Positions 1 to 9,494 of a stretch of 52,803 nt of DNA are shown here, in pieces (positions within the stretch are counted from its first letter, which is position 1; the number at the start of each line of letters is the position of its first letter). Under the pieces are notes generated by a model. The model saw only the letters and a list, made by a program, of their open reading frames with translations, had not been told where the DNA came from and made no database searches. The position numbers and the translations under genes are program-made. Source of the stretch: an archaeon CG10_big_fil_rev_8_21_14_0_10_43_11 (GTDB lineage: Archaea > Nanobdellota > Nanobdellia > PEZQ01); the NCBI GenBank assembly GCA_002763265.1, contig PEZQ01000009.1:1-52803 (forward strand), read 5' to 3'.

Positions 1-602
1 GCTGTTTCTTTTGCGTGCTCTGCAGACACAATGTCTGGTTCAGTTCGCAGTTCAATAAGCGGAATACCAATGCGGTCAAGGCGATAGGTTACTGTGTTGT
101 CTGTCTCATCCATTTTTCGTCCCGCATCTTCTTCAAGACTGAGCATGTTTACGCGAACAGGTCCTTTTTTTGTGTCAATGTGACCATCTTCGCCAAGAAG
201 CGCAGTTCGCTGAAAACCAGCGGTGTTGCTGCCGTCAACTACTGCTTTTCTCATGACAAAGATTTCATCAAGAATTTTCATGTTCAACAGGAATGCTACT
301 TGCAAAGCCACACCTAACGCGTCAGAGTCAATGTTATGTGGGGGCTCTTCATCAATGTCAACCAAACAATCATTTTGGTCATAACATTCGTAGATGAATG
401 TCTTGTCTTTTGCGCTCTCAAGCTTTGCTGCAACATCAATTTCTCCCATTTCTCCTGCAACACTCGTGAGCTTTCGCATAATAGTATAATCAGGCGTATC
501 AAAACGCAACTGGGACGGACAGTCACAAAATAATTTATGCGTGTCAAGCTGCACATGCAGTTCAAGACCGCACTTGAATCCAAGCTTTTTGTAATCAATC
601 AT
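1..602 (-). CDS. gatE: Glu-tRNA(Gln) amidotransferase subunit E, N-terminal part (runs off the window)
   Basis: GatE is the kinase/transamidase subunit of the archaeal GatDE complex, which converts Glu-tRNA(Gln) to Gln-tRNA(Gln) using ammonia from GatD. About 200 N-terminal residues are visible, beginning MIDYKKLGFKCGLELHVQLD, the GatB/GatE opening with the GLELHVQL signature, followed by a CDCPSQLR-type segment and SNTAGFQRT. The ATG at 602 lies 14 bases after the gatD stop, preceded by a GGTGA ribosome-binding site, so the two form an operon. The gene is cut by the left window edge, so the C-terminal tRNA-binding part is not seen. Identification is secure. Confidence 0.93.
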   Translation of the reverse strand, partial: MIDYKKLGFKCGLELHVQLDTHKLFCDCPSQLRFDTPDYTIMRKLTSVAGEMGEIDVAAKLESAKDKTFIYECYDQNDCLVDIDEEPPHNIDSDALGVALQVAFLLNMKILDEIFVMRKAVVDGSNTAGFQRTALLGEDGHIDTKKGPVRVNMLSLEEDAGRKMDETDNTVTYRLDRIGIPLIELRTEPDIVSAEHAKET

Positions 603-616
603 CTTTTTTTCACCAG

Positions 617-1927
617 TTAGTAGAGAAATGTGTCAACAAGCGAGCGCGTGCCAAACTCTCGTGCCATGTTTGTTTGCATAAGTTCACGCACTTTTTTTGC
701 ATCCTTGGTCTGACCAAGCACCCACGCGAGTTTGATAAACGCGGTTTCTGAAAGCATGTCATAACCATTCATAAACCCAATATCACGAAGCACCCTGCCG
801 TTCGAGTACACAAGCAGGCTTGTCCGTCCGTATACACATTGCGAGGTTTGCACAAAAAACACGCCCTTTTTTGCAGCAGCGCGCAAATGAGGTTCCCAAG
901 ATGGCGTTGCATTGATTGGCACGTGACCAAAGCCTGTTCCTTCAATCACAAAACCTTTGACGCCGTCTTTGACAAGAAAATCAATCATTTTTGGATTGCT
1001 GTTTGGATGCACTTTAATGAGGGCAACGTCCTTGCTAAACTTGTTTGAAAACGTAACCGCACGTTTTTTGTCGCGTTTCTTATAGACCTCACTGAGCAGT
1101 TCCATATTGCCATTTGGCCAGATTTTTGCTAATGGAAGCTCGTTTACTGAGCGAAATGCGTCTCTGCGTTCAGTGTGAAGTTTTCTTGCATGGGTTCCAC
1201 GAATAGCAAAACAATAATCATCATTTGTTGTTGCATGCATTACAACTGCAACTTCAGCAACATCGCTCAAACAATAATGAACCGCGCAGGTAAGGTTCAT
1301 GACGCCATCAGCACTGCCTCGGTCGCTTGAACGCTGCGCGCCAACAACCGCAATAGGCTTATTGAGCCCTTGAAACGCAAATGAAAGCGCAGACGCGGTG
1401 TAGTGCAAAGTGTCAGTGCCGTGCGTTACAATCACTGCATCTGAGGTTTTAAGCTCTTTATTGACTGCATCACACAATGTTTTGTAATCATCAAAATCCA
1501 TATCCTCACTAAGCTTAGTAAAAGGAGTGACGAGTTTGAGGTTGCAAAGTTGCAATAGTTTTGGATTAATAGAAAGAAATTCCTCAGGTTTTGAAAGAGC
1601 GCGCACGGCGCCGGTCTGGTAATCAACTTTTGACGCAATGGTGCCGCCTGTTGCAACAATGCTGATTGTTGGCAATTTCTTGTTAAAAGACGCCTTAATT
1701 TTTTGTGAAGTTGTTTTTGACCTCTTCTGAGGCACAATTTTTTTGATGCGCGAAAAGTCAATGCCAATATTATATCCGTTGGCAAGTTTAAGAACCAGCG
1801 TTTTTGCCTGCTCATCAGGTGAAGGCATAATTGTTCCTTCATATTCCTTACCTGCGCACAAAACGCGAACATCCTGCGGGATTGAGAGTGTTTTTCCTGC
1901 AAGCGTGTTAATTTTTTTAGCGTACAT
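617..1927 (-). CDS. gatD: Glu-tRNA(Gln) amidotransferase subunit D
   Basis: GatD is the asparaginase-like subunit that releases ammonia from glutamine or asparagine for GatE. The 436-residue protein has a small N-terminal barrel (about 1-90) and then the L-asparaginase fold starting at the TGGTIAS motif. The second catalytic motif is THGTDTLHYTASALSF. Its length fits the family (about 430-440). I start at ATG 1927 rather than the in-frame TTG at 1930. A TATA-like TTATAAAT lies about 25 bases upstream, so the message is probably almost leaderless. It is the first gene of the gatDE operon and diverges from ftsZ. Confidence 0.95.
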   Translation of the reverse strand: MYAKKINTLAGKTLSIPQDVRVLCAGKEYEGTIMPSPDEQAKTLVLKLANGYNIGIDFSRIKKIVPQKRSKTTSQKIKASFNKKLPTISIVATGGTIASKVDYQTGAVRALSKPEEFLSINPKLLQLCNLKLVTPFTKLSEDMDFDDYKTLCDAVNKELKTSDAVIVTHGTDTLHYTASALSFAFQGLNKPIAVVGAQRSSDRGSADGVMNLTCAVHYCLSDVAEVAVVMHATTNDDYCFAIRGTHARKLHTERRDAFRSVNELPLAKIWPNGNMELLSEVYKKRDKKRAVTFSNKFSKDVALIKVHPNSNPKMIDFLVKDGVKGFVIEGTGFGHVPINATPSWEPHLRAAAKKGVFFVQTSQCVYGRTSLLVYSNGRVLRDIGFMNGYDMLSETAFIKLAWVLGQTKDAKKVRELMQTNMAREFGTRSLVDTFLY

Positions 1928-2121
1928 CAAAACAAACCTAGCGCATTCTCATTTATAATTGTTCTTGCACAAAATCGGCAAAAATAAATGCGTGTGCGTA
2001 CAGGAATTAAGAGATTAAAGAAATATATTTAAACAAGAACTGCTAAGAAAAGAGTGGACGCAATTTTCTTTGGAGCAGTGGTAACTTTGAGCACTTATTC
2101 CAATCAATATAGTCTCACAGG

Positions 2122-2167
2122 TATAAATGCTTTTTATAGTGAAGAATATCAACTTCACGTATAAAAA
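2122..2167 (+). promoter_or_regulatory. ftsZ promoter region with two TATA-like boxes
   Basis: TATA-like elements TATAAAT (2122-2128) and TATAAAAA (2160-2167) precede ftsZ. The second would start transcription near 2187-2190, just ahead of the purine-rich GGGGGAG at 2188-2194, which is the ribosome-binding site for the ATG at 2202. The first would give a leader of about 50 bases. Assignment is by motif and spacing only. Confidence 0.45.
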
Positions 2168-2201
2168 CCTTTATGGTAAAAAAGATAGGGGGAGTCGCAA
2201 A

Positions 2202-3272
2202 ATGGACTTCATAGTACAAAACGCATTGGATAAAAAAGATATAATGGGAATCGAAGCAGGTCTTGAAAGTCAAGCAACAATCAAAGTAGTGGGTTCAGGG
2301 GGTTGTGGTAACAACATGGTTCACTGGTTGTACCACAAAGGAGTGAGTGGTGCTGAAATCATCGCCATGAACACTGACACGCAACACTTAGATGCTCGCG
2401 ACGCTGACGTCAAGATTCTGCTTGGAAAAGAAATAACTAGCGGACTAGGTGCAGGAGGCTATCCTGACGTGGGCGCAAACGCTGCTCGCGAGTCTGCAAA
2501 CGAAATCAAAGAAGGTTTGCGCGGAACAGACATGCTCTTTATCTGCGCAGGACTTGGAGGAGGAACCGGAACTGGCTCAGCTCCTGAGATTGCAAAGATT
2601 GCGCGTGACATGGGTTCAATTGTTATTGGAACGGTTACCATGCCATTCAAGATTGAGCGAGCTCGCATTGAGAAAGCTGAATTTGGTCTTTCACAACTGC
2701 GCCAAGTCTGCGACACGGTCATCGTGGTTGACAACAACCGCCTTGTTGAGCTTGCCGGTAACCTGCCTGTTGAGAAAGCATTTGCTGTTGCAAACGAACT
2801 TGTCTCAACCATGATTAAAGCAATTGTAGAAACAATCGCACTGCCATCACTAGTCAACTTAGACTTTGCTGATGTCAAAGCAATCATGTCACAGGGCGGC
2901 GTTGCAGCAATTGGTGTTGGCGAAAGCGACACTGAGCGACGCGTAGAAGAGGCAGTAAACAAAGCACTCATGAACCCGTTGCTTGACGTTTCCTACAAAG
3001 GCGCTGACGGCGCGTTGATTCACATCACGGGCGGTCCAGACCTCACACTTGAGGAAGTCAACACAGCAGGAGAGCTTATCACAGAAAACCTTGACCAGGA
3101 TGCAAATGTTATCTGGGGTGCGCGCATCACAGACGACATGAAAGGAAAAATCCGCGTCATGGCAATCGTGACTGGCGTGCGAAGCCCCTACATTCTTGGC
3201 GCTCTTGACTACAAGAAGCCAAGCATTCAAGCAGAGCAAGTCAGCGAAGACCTTGGAATTCGAATGATCTAA
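2202..3272 (+). CDS. ftsZ: Cell division protein FtsZ
   Basis: Tubulin-family GTPase that forms the cytokinetic ring. The 356-residue protein has the nucleotide-binding GSGGCGNN (31-38), the tubulin signature GGGTGTG (119-125) and the T7-loop region VNLDFADVK. It ends in a short acidic-hydrophobic tail (SEDLGIRMI) that may be the peptide binding a membrane tether such as SepF. An in-frame ATG at 2127 exists, but ATG 2202 is chosen because a strong GGGGGAG ribosome-binding site sits 7-8 bases upstream and the extra 25 residues do not look like FtsZ. A strong hairpin follows the gene. Confidence 0.96.
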   Translation: MDFIVQNALDKKDIMGIEAGLESQATIKVVGSGGCGNNMVHWLYHKGVSGAEIIAMNTDTQHLDARDADVKILLGKEITSGLGAGGYPDVGANAARESANEIKEGLRGTDMLFICAGLGGGTGTGSAPEIAKIARDMGSIVIGTVTMPFKIERARIEKAEFGLSQLRQVCDTVIVVDNNRLVELAGNLPVEKAFAVANELVSTMIKAIVETIALPSLVNLDFADVKAIMSQGGVAAIGVGESDTERRVEEAVNKALMNPLLDVSYKGADGALIHITGGPDLTLEEVNTAGELITENLDQDANVIWGARITDDMKGKIRVMAIVTGVRSPYILGALDYKKPSIQAEQVSEDLGIRMI

Positions 3273-3277
3273 AGTGA

Positions 3278-3313
3278 ATAGCCCTTCGGGGCTATCCTTA
3301 CCTTTTTATTTTT
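3278..3313 (+). terminator. Hairpin plus T-rich tail after ftsZ
   Basis: A perfect 7-bp stem (3278-3284 with 3289-3295) closes on a TTCG tetraloop of the very stable cUUCGg type. The T-rich stretch 3301-3313 follows. Position just after the ftsZ stop supports termination or 3'-end protection. Confidence 0.7.
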
Positions 3314-3336
3314 AAAGCGTTCTAACAATGATTAGT

Positions 3337-3576
3337 ATGAAAAAATACATTATTTTCTCGGGTAAAGATTACCTCTACATACGAGCAGAAAAAGAAGGTT
3401 TGGTAAGTGATAAGTCTTTGTACTGCATGATTGAAAATATTTACAAGCCTAACATGGTTTCTCTTCGCATGAATACTCACGCGCCTGAGCAAAGCTTTTT
3501 TGGCAGAATTTTTTCAAAATTCTCAAAAAAGAAATTAGACAAAAAAGATTTAGAAGACATTGCTATTTTAGACTAG
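3337..3576 (+). CDS. Small hypothetical protein
   Basis: A 79-residue protein that I do not recognise. It is mixed alpha/beta in character with a very lysine-rich C-terminus (FSKFSKKKLDKKDLEDIAI) and no signal peptide or membrane segment. ATG 3337 lies about 24 bases after a TTTTTAAAG box (3309-3316), which suggests a leaderless message. ATG 3328 is the alternative. It ends nine bases before the SemiSWEET gene, so the two are probably cotranscribed. Confidence 0.6.
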   Translation: MKKYIIFSGKDYLYIRAEKEGLVSDKSLYCMIENIYKPNMVSLRMNTHAPEQSFFGRIFSKFSKKKLDKKDLEDIAILD

Positions 3577-3585
3577 GTACCCTCT

Positions 3586-3846
3586 ATGGCGCTCGATATT
3601 GTTTCACTCGTTGGATTTGTAGCAGGATTCTTAGGAACCATCGCTACTGTGCCTCAAGTGATTAAAACATTTCAAACCAAAAAAGCAGATGACATCTCAC
3701 TTGGCATGTATGTGATTCTCACCACAGCCATTTTCTTGTGGGCTGTGTACGGATACTTGCGCGCTGACGCGCCAATTGCAATTGCAAACAGCATATCAAC
3801 ACTGCTCGTTGGCACAGTGCTTGTTATGAAACTCAAATACCGTTAA
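3586..3846 (+). CDS. SemiSWEET / PQ-loop sugar transporter
   Basis: An 86-residue membrane protein with three predicted helices (about 3-22, 38-58, 63-82), the single-repeat layout of SemiSWEETs, which dimerise to form a sugar pore. The PQ-loop motif TVPQVIKTF follows helix 1, and KKADDISLGMY is the conserved loop before helix 2. Family knowledge suggests facilitated sugar diffusion; the substrate cannot be read from the sequence. It starts nine bases after the preceding small gene and converges on the nitroreductase gene. Confidence 0.88.
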   Translation: MALDIVSLVGFVAGFLGTIATVPQVIKTFQTKKADDISLGMYVILTTAIFLWAVYGYLRADAPIAIANSISTLLVGTVLVMKLKYR

Positions 3847-3851
3847 GCACA

Positions 3852-4385
3852 TCACCTGCTTGTTTTGCCGTACTTTTCAAAAAACACTTTCGTGTCAAGA
3901 GGGTAGCGTTTTGGCTCAGGAGGCTTCTCACCCTTAGGTCCAACCGGAATGAGGGCGTGCACATCAATCTTGTCGGGAATAGCGAGAACGCGCTTAACCC
4001 ACTTCTCATCAAAACTGCCGACCCAGCACGCGCCAAGATCCAATTCTTCTGCGGCAAGCAACAGATTTTGGATTGATGCTGCAATACTTTGTGTTGCAAA
4101 AAATTCGGCGCGCGAGCCGTACACGCGCTTTACTCGCTCAATATCTGAGAGTACCACAATGATAAGCGGAGCTTCTGCCATCCAAAACTGGGCGTGGCAA
4201 GCACTTGCAAGTTCCAAGCGCATGTGCTCGTCTTCTACGAGAATAAATTTCCAGTTATCCAAGTTTCCTGCTGAAGGCGCGCGGTCTGCAGCATCCAACA
4301 ATTTGAATATCTGCTCACGCTCAATAGGATAGCTCAAAAAGCGGCGCGTAGAGCGGCGATGCATGAGCGCGTCAAAAAGTTCCAT
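3852..4385 (-). CDS. Nitroreductase-family flavoprotein
   Basis: FMN-dependent oxidoreductase of the nitroreductase fold, 177 residues. The N-terminus MELFDALMHRRSTRRF is the typical FMN-phosphate-binding start (RRSxRxF). APSAGNLDNWKFILV and the later LGACWVGSF are the other cofactor-binding segments. Length is normal for the short subfamily. The physiological substrate is unknown. It diverges from the DNA ligase gene across a 40-base gap and faces the SemiSWEET gene tail to tail. Confidence 0.88.
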   Translation of the reverse strand: MELFDALMHRRSTRRFLSYPIEREQIFKLLDAADRAPSAGNLDNWKFILVEDEHMRLELASACHAQFWMAEAPLIIVVLSDIERVKRVYGSRAEFFATQSIAASIQNLLLAAEELDLGACWVGSFDEKWVKRVLAIPDKIDVHALIPVGPKGEKPPEPKRYPLDTKVFFEKYGKTSR

Positions 4386-4425
4386 ACGTTTTGTACTACT
4401 AACGCGGTAAAACTACTAAAACTTT

Positions 4426-6129
4426 ATGAAACAAAAAACCCTAACAAACACTATGGATTACCAAGAGCTTGCAGACGTGTACGAACAGCTTGACAAAACA
4501 ACAAAAAATCTTGAAAAACGGGATATTATTGCTGATTTCCTCAAGCGCACACCAAAAAGCGAGCTTGCAAACGTGATTCTTTTTCTTAATGGTGAAATTT
4601 TTCCAAGCGTGAGCGAAGAAGTGCTTGGCATTGCAGACAAAATGGTGCTTAAAGCACTCTCAAAAATCACCGGAAAAAACGAGAACGCAATCACAAACGT
4701 GTGGAAAGAAAAAGGTGATTTAGGTCTTGTAGCAGAACAGGTGGTAAAAAAGAAAACGCAAACCACACTCTCACAAGAAAAACTTACAATTTCATACGTG
4801 ATGGAAATTTTGCGCGCAATTGCACGCTTTGAAGGAGAGAACAGCACGCAAAAAAAGACCGGAAGTCTTGCAAAACTCCTCAGCTCAGCAAAGCCAAAAG
4901 AAGCGCGCTACATCACGCGCACCGCGCTTGGTGACCTGCGCATTGGCGTAGGGTTTGGCATTATCCGCGACGCAATTGTAAAAGCATTTAATGTTGAAAA
5001 AGAACACGTCCAGCACGCGTATGATTTTCGTTCAGACCTCAGTGAACTTGTTCTTCTTGCAAAAGAAAGCGGAAACAAAGGACTCAAGAATGTTGACCTT
5101 AAAGTAGGAAAGCCGCTTCGACTCATGCTCTACCAAAAAGCGCAGGGAATTAGCAATGGTTTTACGCGCGTTGGTGCGCCCGCTGCAATTGAATACAAGT
5201 ATGACGGCATGCGCGTGCAATGCCACTTCAAAAAAGGAGAAGTCACGCTTTTCACGCGCCGCCTTGATGACGTGACAAAACAGTTTCCCGACCTTGTTGG
5301 CGCACTCAAAGAACACGTGTCATGCAAGGAGTGTATTCTTGAAGGTGAAGCAGTTGCATACAACTCGAAAACAAAAGAGTATGTTCCATTTCAAATTCTT
5401 GGAAAACGCATCAAGCGAAAGCACCGTATTGATGAGATTGCAAAAAAAATCCCTGTTGTGCTCTACGTGTTTGACATGCTTTACTTAGAGGGAAAAAACC
5501 TGCTTCTTGAACCGTTTAAAAAACGCAGAGCAGCACTCGAGCGTATTGTACGCAAAAAAGCGTGGCAAGTTGAACTTGCAAAACAAGTCATCACAGGAAA
5601 TGAAGATAAAGCGCAGCGATTTTACAATGAAGCGCTTGAAAAGCATCAGGAAGGTGTGATGATGAAAAAGCTTGATGCACAATACCAACCAGGAAGCAGG
5701 GTTGGGTTTGGTGTTAAAGTCAAACCCATTCTCGAACCGCTTGACCTTGTTATTACGGGAGCGATTTGGGGTGAAGGAAAGCGGGGCAAGTGGCTGAGCA
5801 GTTATGTTCTTTCATGCAAAAAAGGAGATGTGCTTGCAGAGATTGGCAAAATGGCTACTGGTCTTTCAGAAGAACAATTTGAAGAAGTAACAAAACGACT
5901 TGAACCCCTCATCACCAAAACAAGCGGCAAGCGCGTTGAAGTGCAGCCAAAACTCGTTGTTGAAGTGGGGTATGAAGAAATCCAAAAAAGCCCCACATAC
6001 AGCTCAGGATTTGCCCTTCGTTTTCCGCGCCTGATTCGCTTTCGCGATGATAAAGAAGAGCCTGATGACCTTGAGAGAATCAAGCGAATTTATCAAGACC
6101 AAAAATCGCTTTCACAAAAGCAGGCATAG
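4426..6129 (+). CDS. lig: ATP-dependent DNA ligase
   Basis: Replicative/repair DNA ligase of the archaeal-eukaryotic type, 567 residues. It has an N-terminal DNA-binding domain (about 10-240), then the nucleotidyltransferase domain with motif I EYKYDGMR (nucleophile Lys258), motif III-like FDMLY, motif IV EGVMMK and motif V VKVKP. A C-terminal OB-fold completes it. The start may instead be ATG 4453, since family members usually begin close to the YQELADVYEQL segment. No ribosome-binding site distinguishes the two. No PIP box was recognised at the C-terminus (RIYQDQKSLSQKQA). Confidence 0.95.
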   Translation: MKQKTLTNTMDYQELADVYEQLDKTTKNLEKRDIIADFLKRTPKSELANVILFLNGEIFPSVSEEVLGIADKMVLKALSKITGKNENAITNVWKEKGDLGLVAEQVVKKKTQTTLSQEKLTISYVMEILRAIARFEGENSTQKKTGSLAKLLSSAKPKEARYITRTALGDLRIGVGFGIIRDAIVKAFNVEKEHVQHAYDFRSDLSELVLLAKESGNKGLKNVDLKVGKPLRLMLYQKAQGISNGFTRVGAPAAIEYKYDGMRVQCHFKKGEVTLFTRRLDDVTKQFPDLVGALKEHVSCKECILEGEAVAYNSKTKEYVPFQILGKRIKRKHRIDEIAKKIPVVLYVFDMLYLEGKNLLLEPFKKRRAALERIVRKKAWQVELAKQVITGNEDKAQRFYNEALEKHQEGVMMKKLDAQYQPGSRVGFGVKVKPILEPLDLVITGAIWGEGKRGKWLSSYVLSCKKGDVLAEIGKMATGLSEEQFEEVTKRLEPLITKTSGKRVEVQPKLVVEVGYEEIQKSPTYSSGFALRFPRLIRFRDDKEEPDDLERIKRIYQDQKSLSQKQA

Positions 6130-6176
6130 CAAAACAAAACCTATTTTAATCACGCACATGTTGGTAATCCTTAGCA

Positions 6177-6944
6177 ATGATTATCCGAAAAGAACAACTC
6201 CACAGGCTCAAAGAATTGTTTAATTTAAACCTCTACGAAGTCAAATTGTGGACTGCTCTTCTTGAAAAAGGTGACGCAAGCGCAGGAGAGTTAAGCAAGC
6301 TTGCAGAAGTACCGCGCTCGCGAAGCTATGACATTCTCGAAAGCCTTGAAAAAAAAGGATTCATCCTTGTTAAGCTTGGAAAACCAATCACGTACTCAGC
6401 CGTGCACCCTGAAGAAATTGTTGAACGATTCAAAACACGCGTAACCCAGGAGAAATCGCGCATAATAGAACGTATTGACCACATCAAAGAGCATGAACTA
6501 TTCAAAACCTTAGTAAACACGTACGCACAAAGCGGAACAAGCGCACAGGACAGTAACGCAAACGGCGTGAAAGGCAGACAAAACATTTACGCACGACTGC
6601 ACGAAATGATGCGAAACGCCAAACACTCAGTGAAGATTGCAACAAGTGAACAAGGCGTGTTTCGAAAAACAAGCGAACTGTCTGACGCAATTAAAAGTGC
6701 AAAACAAAATGGAGCAAAAATCCACTTTCTTGTCCCAAGCATGCCAAACACCGAGTACGAAGATATAGTGGTGCGCGAGAATCAAACACTCAACATGCGC
6801 TTTGCTCTTGTTGATGATGAACAACTGCTTCTCATCCTCAACCCGGACACCGATGATAAGGAAGCAAACGAACATGGCGTGTGGGTAAAAAGCCCGTACG
6901 TTGCTAAAGCGTTCTCAACCATTTTTGATGAGTTTAGTAACTAA
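6177..6944 (+). CDS. TrmB-family transcriptional regulator
   Basis: A 255-residue regulator with an N-terminal winged helix (about 8-75): NLYEVKLWTALLEKGDASAG, then VPRSRSYDILESLEKKGFI, characteristic of TrmB. A coiled region follows, then a C-terminal PLD-like sensor segment (about 130-250) as in many TrmB-like proteins. Known TrmB proteins respond to sugars, but no ligand can be deduced here. It is 47 bases after the ligase gene and no adjacent sugar-uptake operon is visible. Confidence 0.85.
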   Translation: MIIRKEQLHRLKELFNLNLYEVKLWTALLEKGDASAGELSKLAEVPRSRSYDILESLEKKGFILVKLGKPITYSAVHPEEIVERFKTRVTQEKSRIIERIDHIKEHELFKTLVNTYAQSGTSAQDSNANGVKGRQNIYARLHEMMRNAKHSVKIATSEQGVFRKTSELSDAIKSAKQNGAKIHFLVPSMPNTEYEDIVVRENQTLNMRFALVDDEQLLLILNPDTDDKEANEHGVWVKSPYVAKAFSTIFDEFSN

Positions 6945-7031
6945 AACGTGTGACTTAGTGCTTTTTCAAATGGTGAACTGTCCCGCACGCTACGTGCATT
7001 GCTAATTGATTAAATCACCGTTTATACGCAT

Positions 7032-9377
7032 TTACTTTTTGAGCACAATGGTTTTTGCGCGAAGCATGCCCTGCAATTCTTTTATGTCATGCGCGTGTTT
7101 TGCTTTAAGAGTCAAACTATCAATTTCTGCACCAAGACTGAGTTGTTGTTTTTGCTTTTCCTCTCGTGTTTTATTGATGAATTCAACAATCTCGTCACCA
7201 ACGGTTTTGTAGTCTTTTTTAAGATACTTCTTCTCAACAGCAGGCAATTGCTCTAAGTGAATAGATGTTTTTGCTTCAAACAAGCCATGCCAGATTTCTT
7301 CAGCAATAAATGGCGTAAAAGGTGCGAGCATGAGCAAACACTCTTTGAGAACCGCGCGAAGCGTGTGGATTGCCGCGTTTTTACTGTCCTCTCCAAACTC
7401 TTCAACTCTGTACAAGCGGTGTTTAACCATTTCAATGTAGTAATCTGCAAACACATGCCAAATGAAGTTTCGTGTTGCACGAAGCGCGTTTCCAAACGTA
7501 CGTGCGTCCATGTTTTTCCAGTACTCTTTTTTGAGCATGTTTAATTCATGCAAGACCCACCTATCGCTTGGCTGTAACTTCTTTGGCCTCAACGCACTTG
7601 CGTGGTTTTCAATAAAGCGCGAAATATTCCACAATTTAGTGAGAAACTTGTCAGCATGCTTAAGCTCTTCCCATGAGAAAGGAAAATCATCACTGCCAAT
7701 AGGCAGGGCTCCCCACTGTCTGACTACATCTCCACCATACTGGGCGAGCACGTCATCAGGGTCAACGGTGTTGCCAAAACTCTTACTCATTTTCCTGCCA
7801 TCAGTTCCTGCAACCATGCCATGAATGATTGCTTCTTTCCACGGAATTTTTCCGGTTAATTGCTTGCTTCTAAAAAGCGTGTAAAAAAGCCAGGTTCGAA
7901 TAATTTCATACCCCTGCGGTCGAAGGCTTGTAGGATAGGTCTTACTAAAGAAATGGTCATCTTCCCAGAATTTTGCGATTTTAAGCGCAGACATTGACGA
8001 GTCAATCCAGCAGTCACATACGTCATCTTCAGGAATGAGATTTTTTCCTTTGCATGCAGGACACGCACTTGTTGGCGCTTTTGCAAGCACCGGGTTAACG
8101 GGCAAATCTTTTTCTTTTGCAGGAACAATCTCACCACAGTCATTACAGTACCAGAACGGTATTGGCGTGCCAAAGGTTCGCTGGCGCGAAATAATCCAAT
8201 CCCAGTCAAGCGATTTTGCCCAATCCTCAAGGCGCTTATATTCCTTTTTTGGATACCACGCAATCTTTTTTGCATCAGCAATAATGTCTTTGGTAAACGT
8301 TTTAACCGTAATAAACCACTGTTCAACAGGAAGCAATTCAATTGGTGAAAGACAGCTTCCGCGCTCAGTGTGCGCAAGCACTCGTGATGGATAATTTTTG
8401 ATATCCCGCACAAGTCCTTTTTTTTCAAGAACTGCAAGCACGGCTTTTCGCGCTTCAAGAACAGTCATGCCATCATAGTCTCCTGTGTTTTTCATGCGGC
8501 CATCAGTAGTAATTATATCATATGAAGGGAGCTTGTAGCGTTTTTGCCATGCAATATCTTGTTCGTCACCATACGTGCAGAGATAAACTACGCCAGTTCC
8601 AAAATCTTTGTCAACATCTTTGTCAGCAAGAATGCTAACACTCCTGCCACTAATAGGCAATAGCACTTTTTTGCCAACAAGGTGTTTATAGCGCTCATCC
8701 TGGGGGTGAGCGAAAACAGCAGCGCATGCAGGCATCATTTCGGGACGCGACGTTGCGATTGTAATGTGACCTTTTTTGTCTTCAAGAGGCAAATCAATTG
8801 CGTACAAGGTTCCTTGCTTATCAAGATATCCCACTTCGGCTTTTGCAAGAGCGGTTTCACAGTTTGTGCAAAACAAGACAGGATGCTTTGCGCGATAGAG
8901 TAATCCTTTTTTGTAGAATTTAAGCAGGCTTTTTTGTACGAGTCGTTTATAATCATCATTCATAGTGCGGTACTCATAGCGCCAGTCAGTTGAGTACCCA
9001 ATCTGGTTGCATTGCTCTTTCATGTGTTCTGCAGCCTTGTGCGTCCATTCAACACATTTTTCAATGAATTTTTTTGTATCACGCGGGCTCACCCCATATT
9101 CGCGCTCAACTTTCATCTCTGTTGGGAGTCCGTGACAATCAAAACCCTGCGGGAGATACACATTTTTTCCGCGCATGCGCTCAAAACGTGCAAGAATGTC
9201 TATCCAGGTAAAATCAAGCACGTGACCCATGTGCAGGGTGCCTGAGGTGAATGGTGGTGGCGTGTCAATACCATAATTTATATCCTTAAGGGTAAAATTG
9301 TAGGTTCCCTGCTTTTTCCAGGAAACAATCCATTTTTTTTCAACAGATTTTATGTCATAACGCTTGTCTAGAGTCAT
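7032..9377 (-). CDS. valS: Valyl-tRNA synthetase
   Basis: Class I aminoacyl-tRNA synthetase charging tRNA-Val. The 781-residue protein has the HIGH motif as HMGH (49-52) and KMSKS intact at 529-533. The CP1 editing domain lies between (about 190-340). A zinc-binding set Cys411/414 and Cys439/442 is present. The start is ATG 9377, preceded by GGAGAGG at good spacing; the upstream in-frame TTG at 9392 would place the ribosome-binding site inside the gene. It is shorter than many archaeal ValRS (about 860-890), consistent with a trimmed C-terminal coiled coil. Confidence 0.95.
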   Translation of the reverse strand: MTLDKRYDIKSVEKKWIVSWKKQGTYNFTLKDINYGIDTPPPFTSGTLHMGHVLDFTWIDILARFERMRGKNVYLPQGFDCHGLPTEMKVEREYGVSPRDTKKFIEKCVEWTHKAAEHMKEQCNQIGYSTDWRYEYRTMNDDYKRLVQKSLLKFYKKGLLYRAKHPVLFCTNCETALAKAEVGYLDKQGTLYAIDLPLEDKKGHITIATSRPEMMPACAAVFAHPQDERYKHLVGKKVLLPISGRSVSILADKDVDKDFGTGVVYLCTYGDEQDIAWQKRYKLPSYDIITTDGRMKNTGDYDGMTVLEARKAVLAVLEKKGLVRDIKNYPSRVLAHTERGSCLSPIELLPVEQWFITVKTFTKDIIADAKKIAWYPKKEYKRLEDWAKSLDWDWIISRQRTFGTPIPFWYCNDCGEIVPAKEKDLPVNPVLAKAPTSACPACKGKNLIPEDDVCDCWIDSSMSALKIAKFWEDDHFFSKTYPTSLRPQGYEIIRTWLFYTLFRSKQLTGKIPWKEAIIHGMVAGTDGRKMSKSFGNTVDPDDVLAQYGGDVVRQWGALPIGSDDFPFSWEELKHADKFLTKLWNISRFIENHASALRPKKLQPSDRWVLHELNMLKKEYWKNMDARTFGNALRATRNFIWHVFADYYIEMVKHRLYRVEEFGEDSKNAAIHTLRAVLKECLLMLAPFTPFIAEEIWHGLFEAKTSIHLEQLPAVEKKYLKKDYKTVGDEIVEFINKTREEKQKQQLSLGAEIDSLTLKAKHAHDIKELQGMLRAKTIVLKK

Positions 9378-9494
9378 TGCTAACCTCTCCAAATATAGTT
9401 TTGTATAAAAAAGGTTTTGATAACACTAATAGAGCGGCAATACGGGACATTCACCCATCAAGGCAGTTCTATTCATAGTAAAAAACATTATTTC

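Noticed and set aside
6982-6994. GCACG-CTA-CGTGC palindrome after the TrmB-type gene as an operator
   Set aside because: Very short stem located downstream of the regulator between convergent genes; no second copy was found at a promoter.
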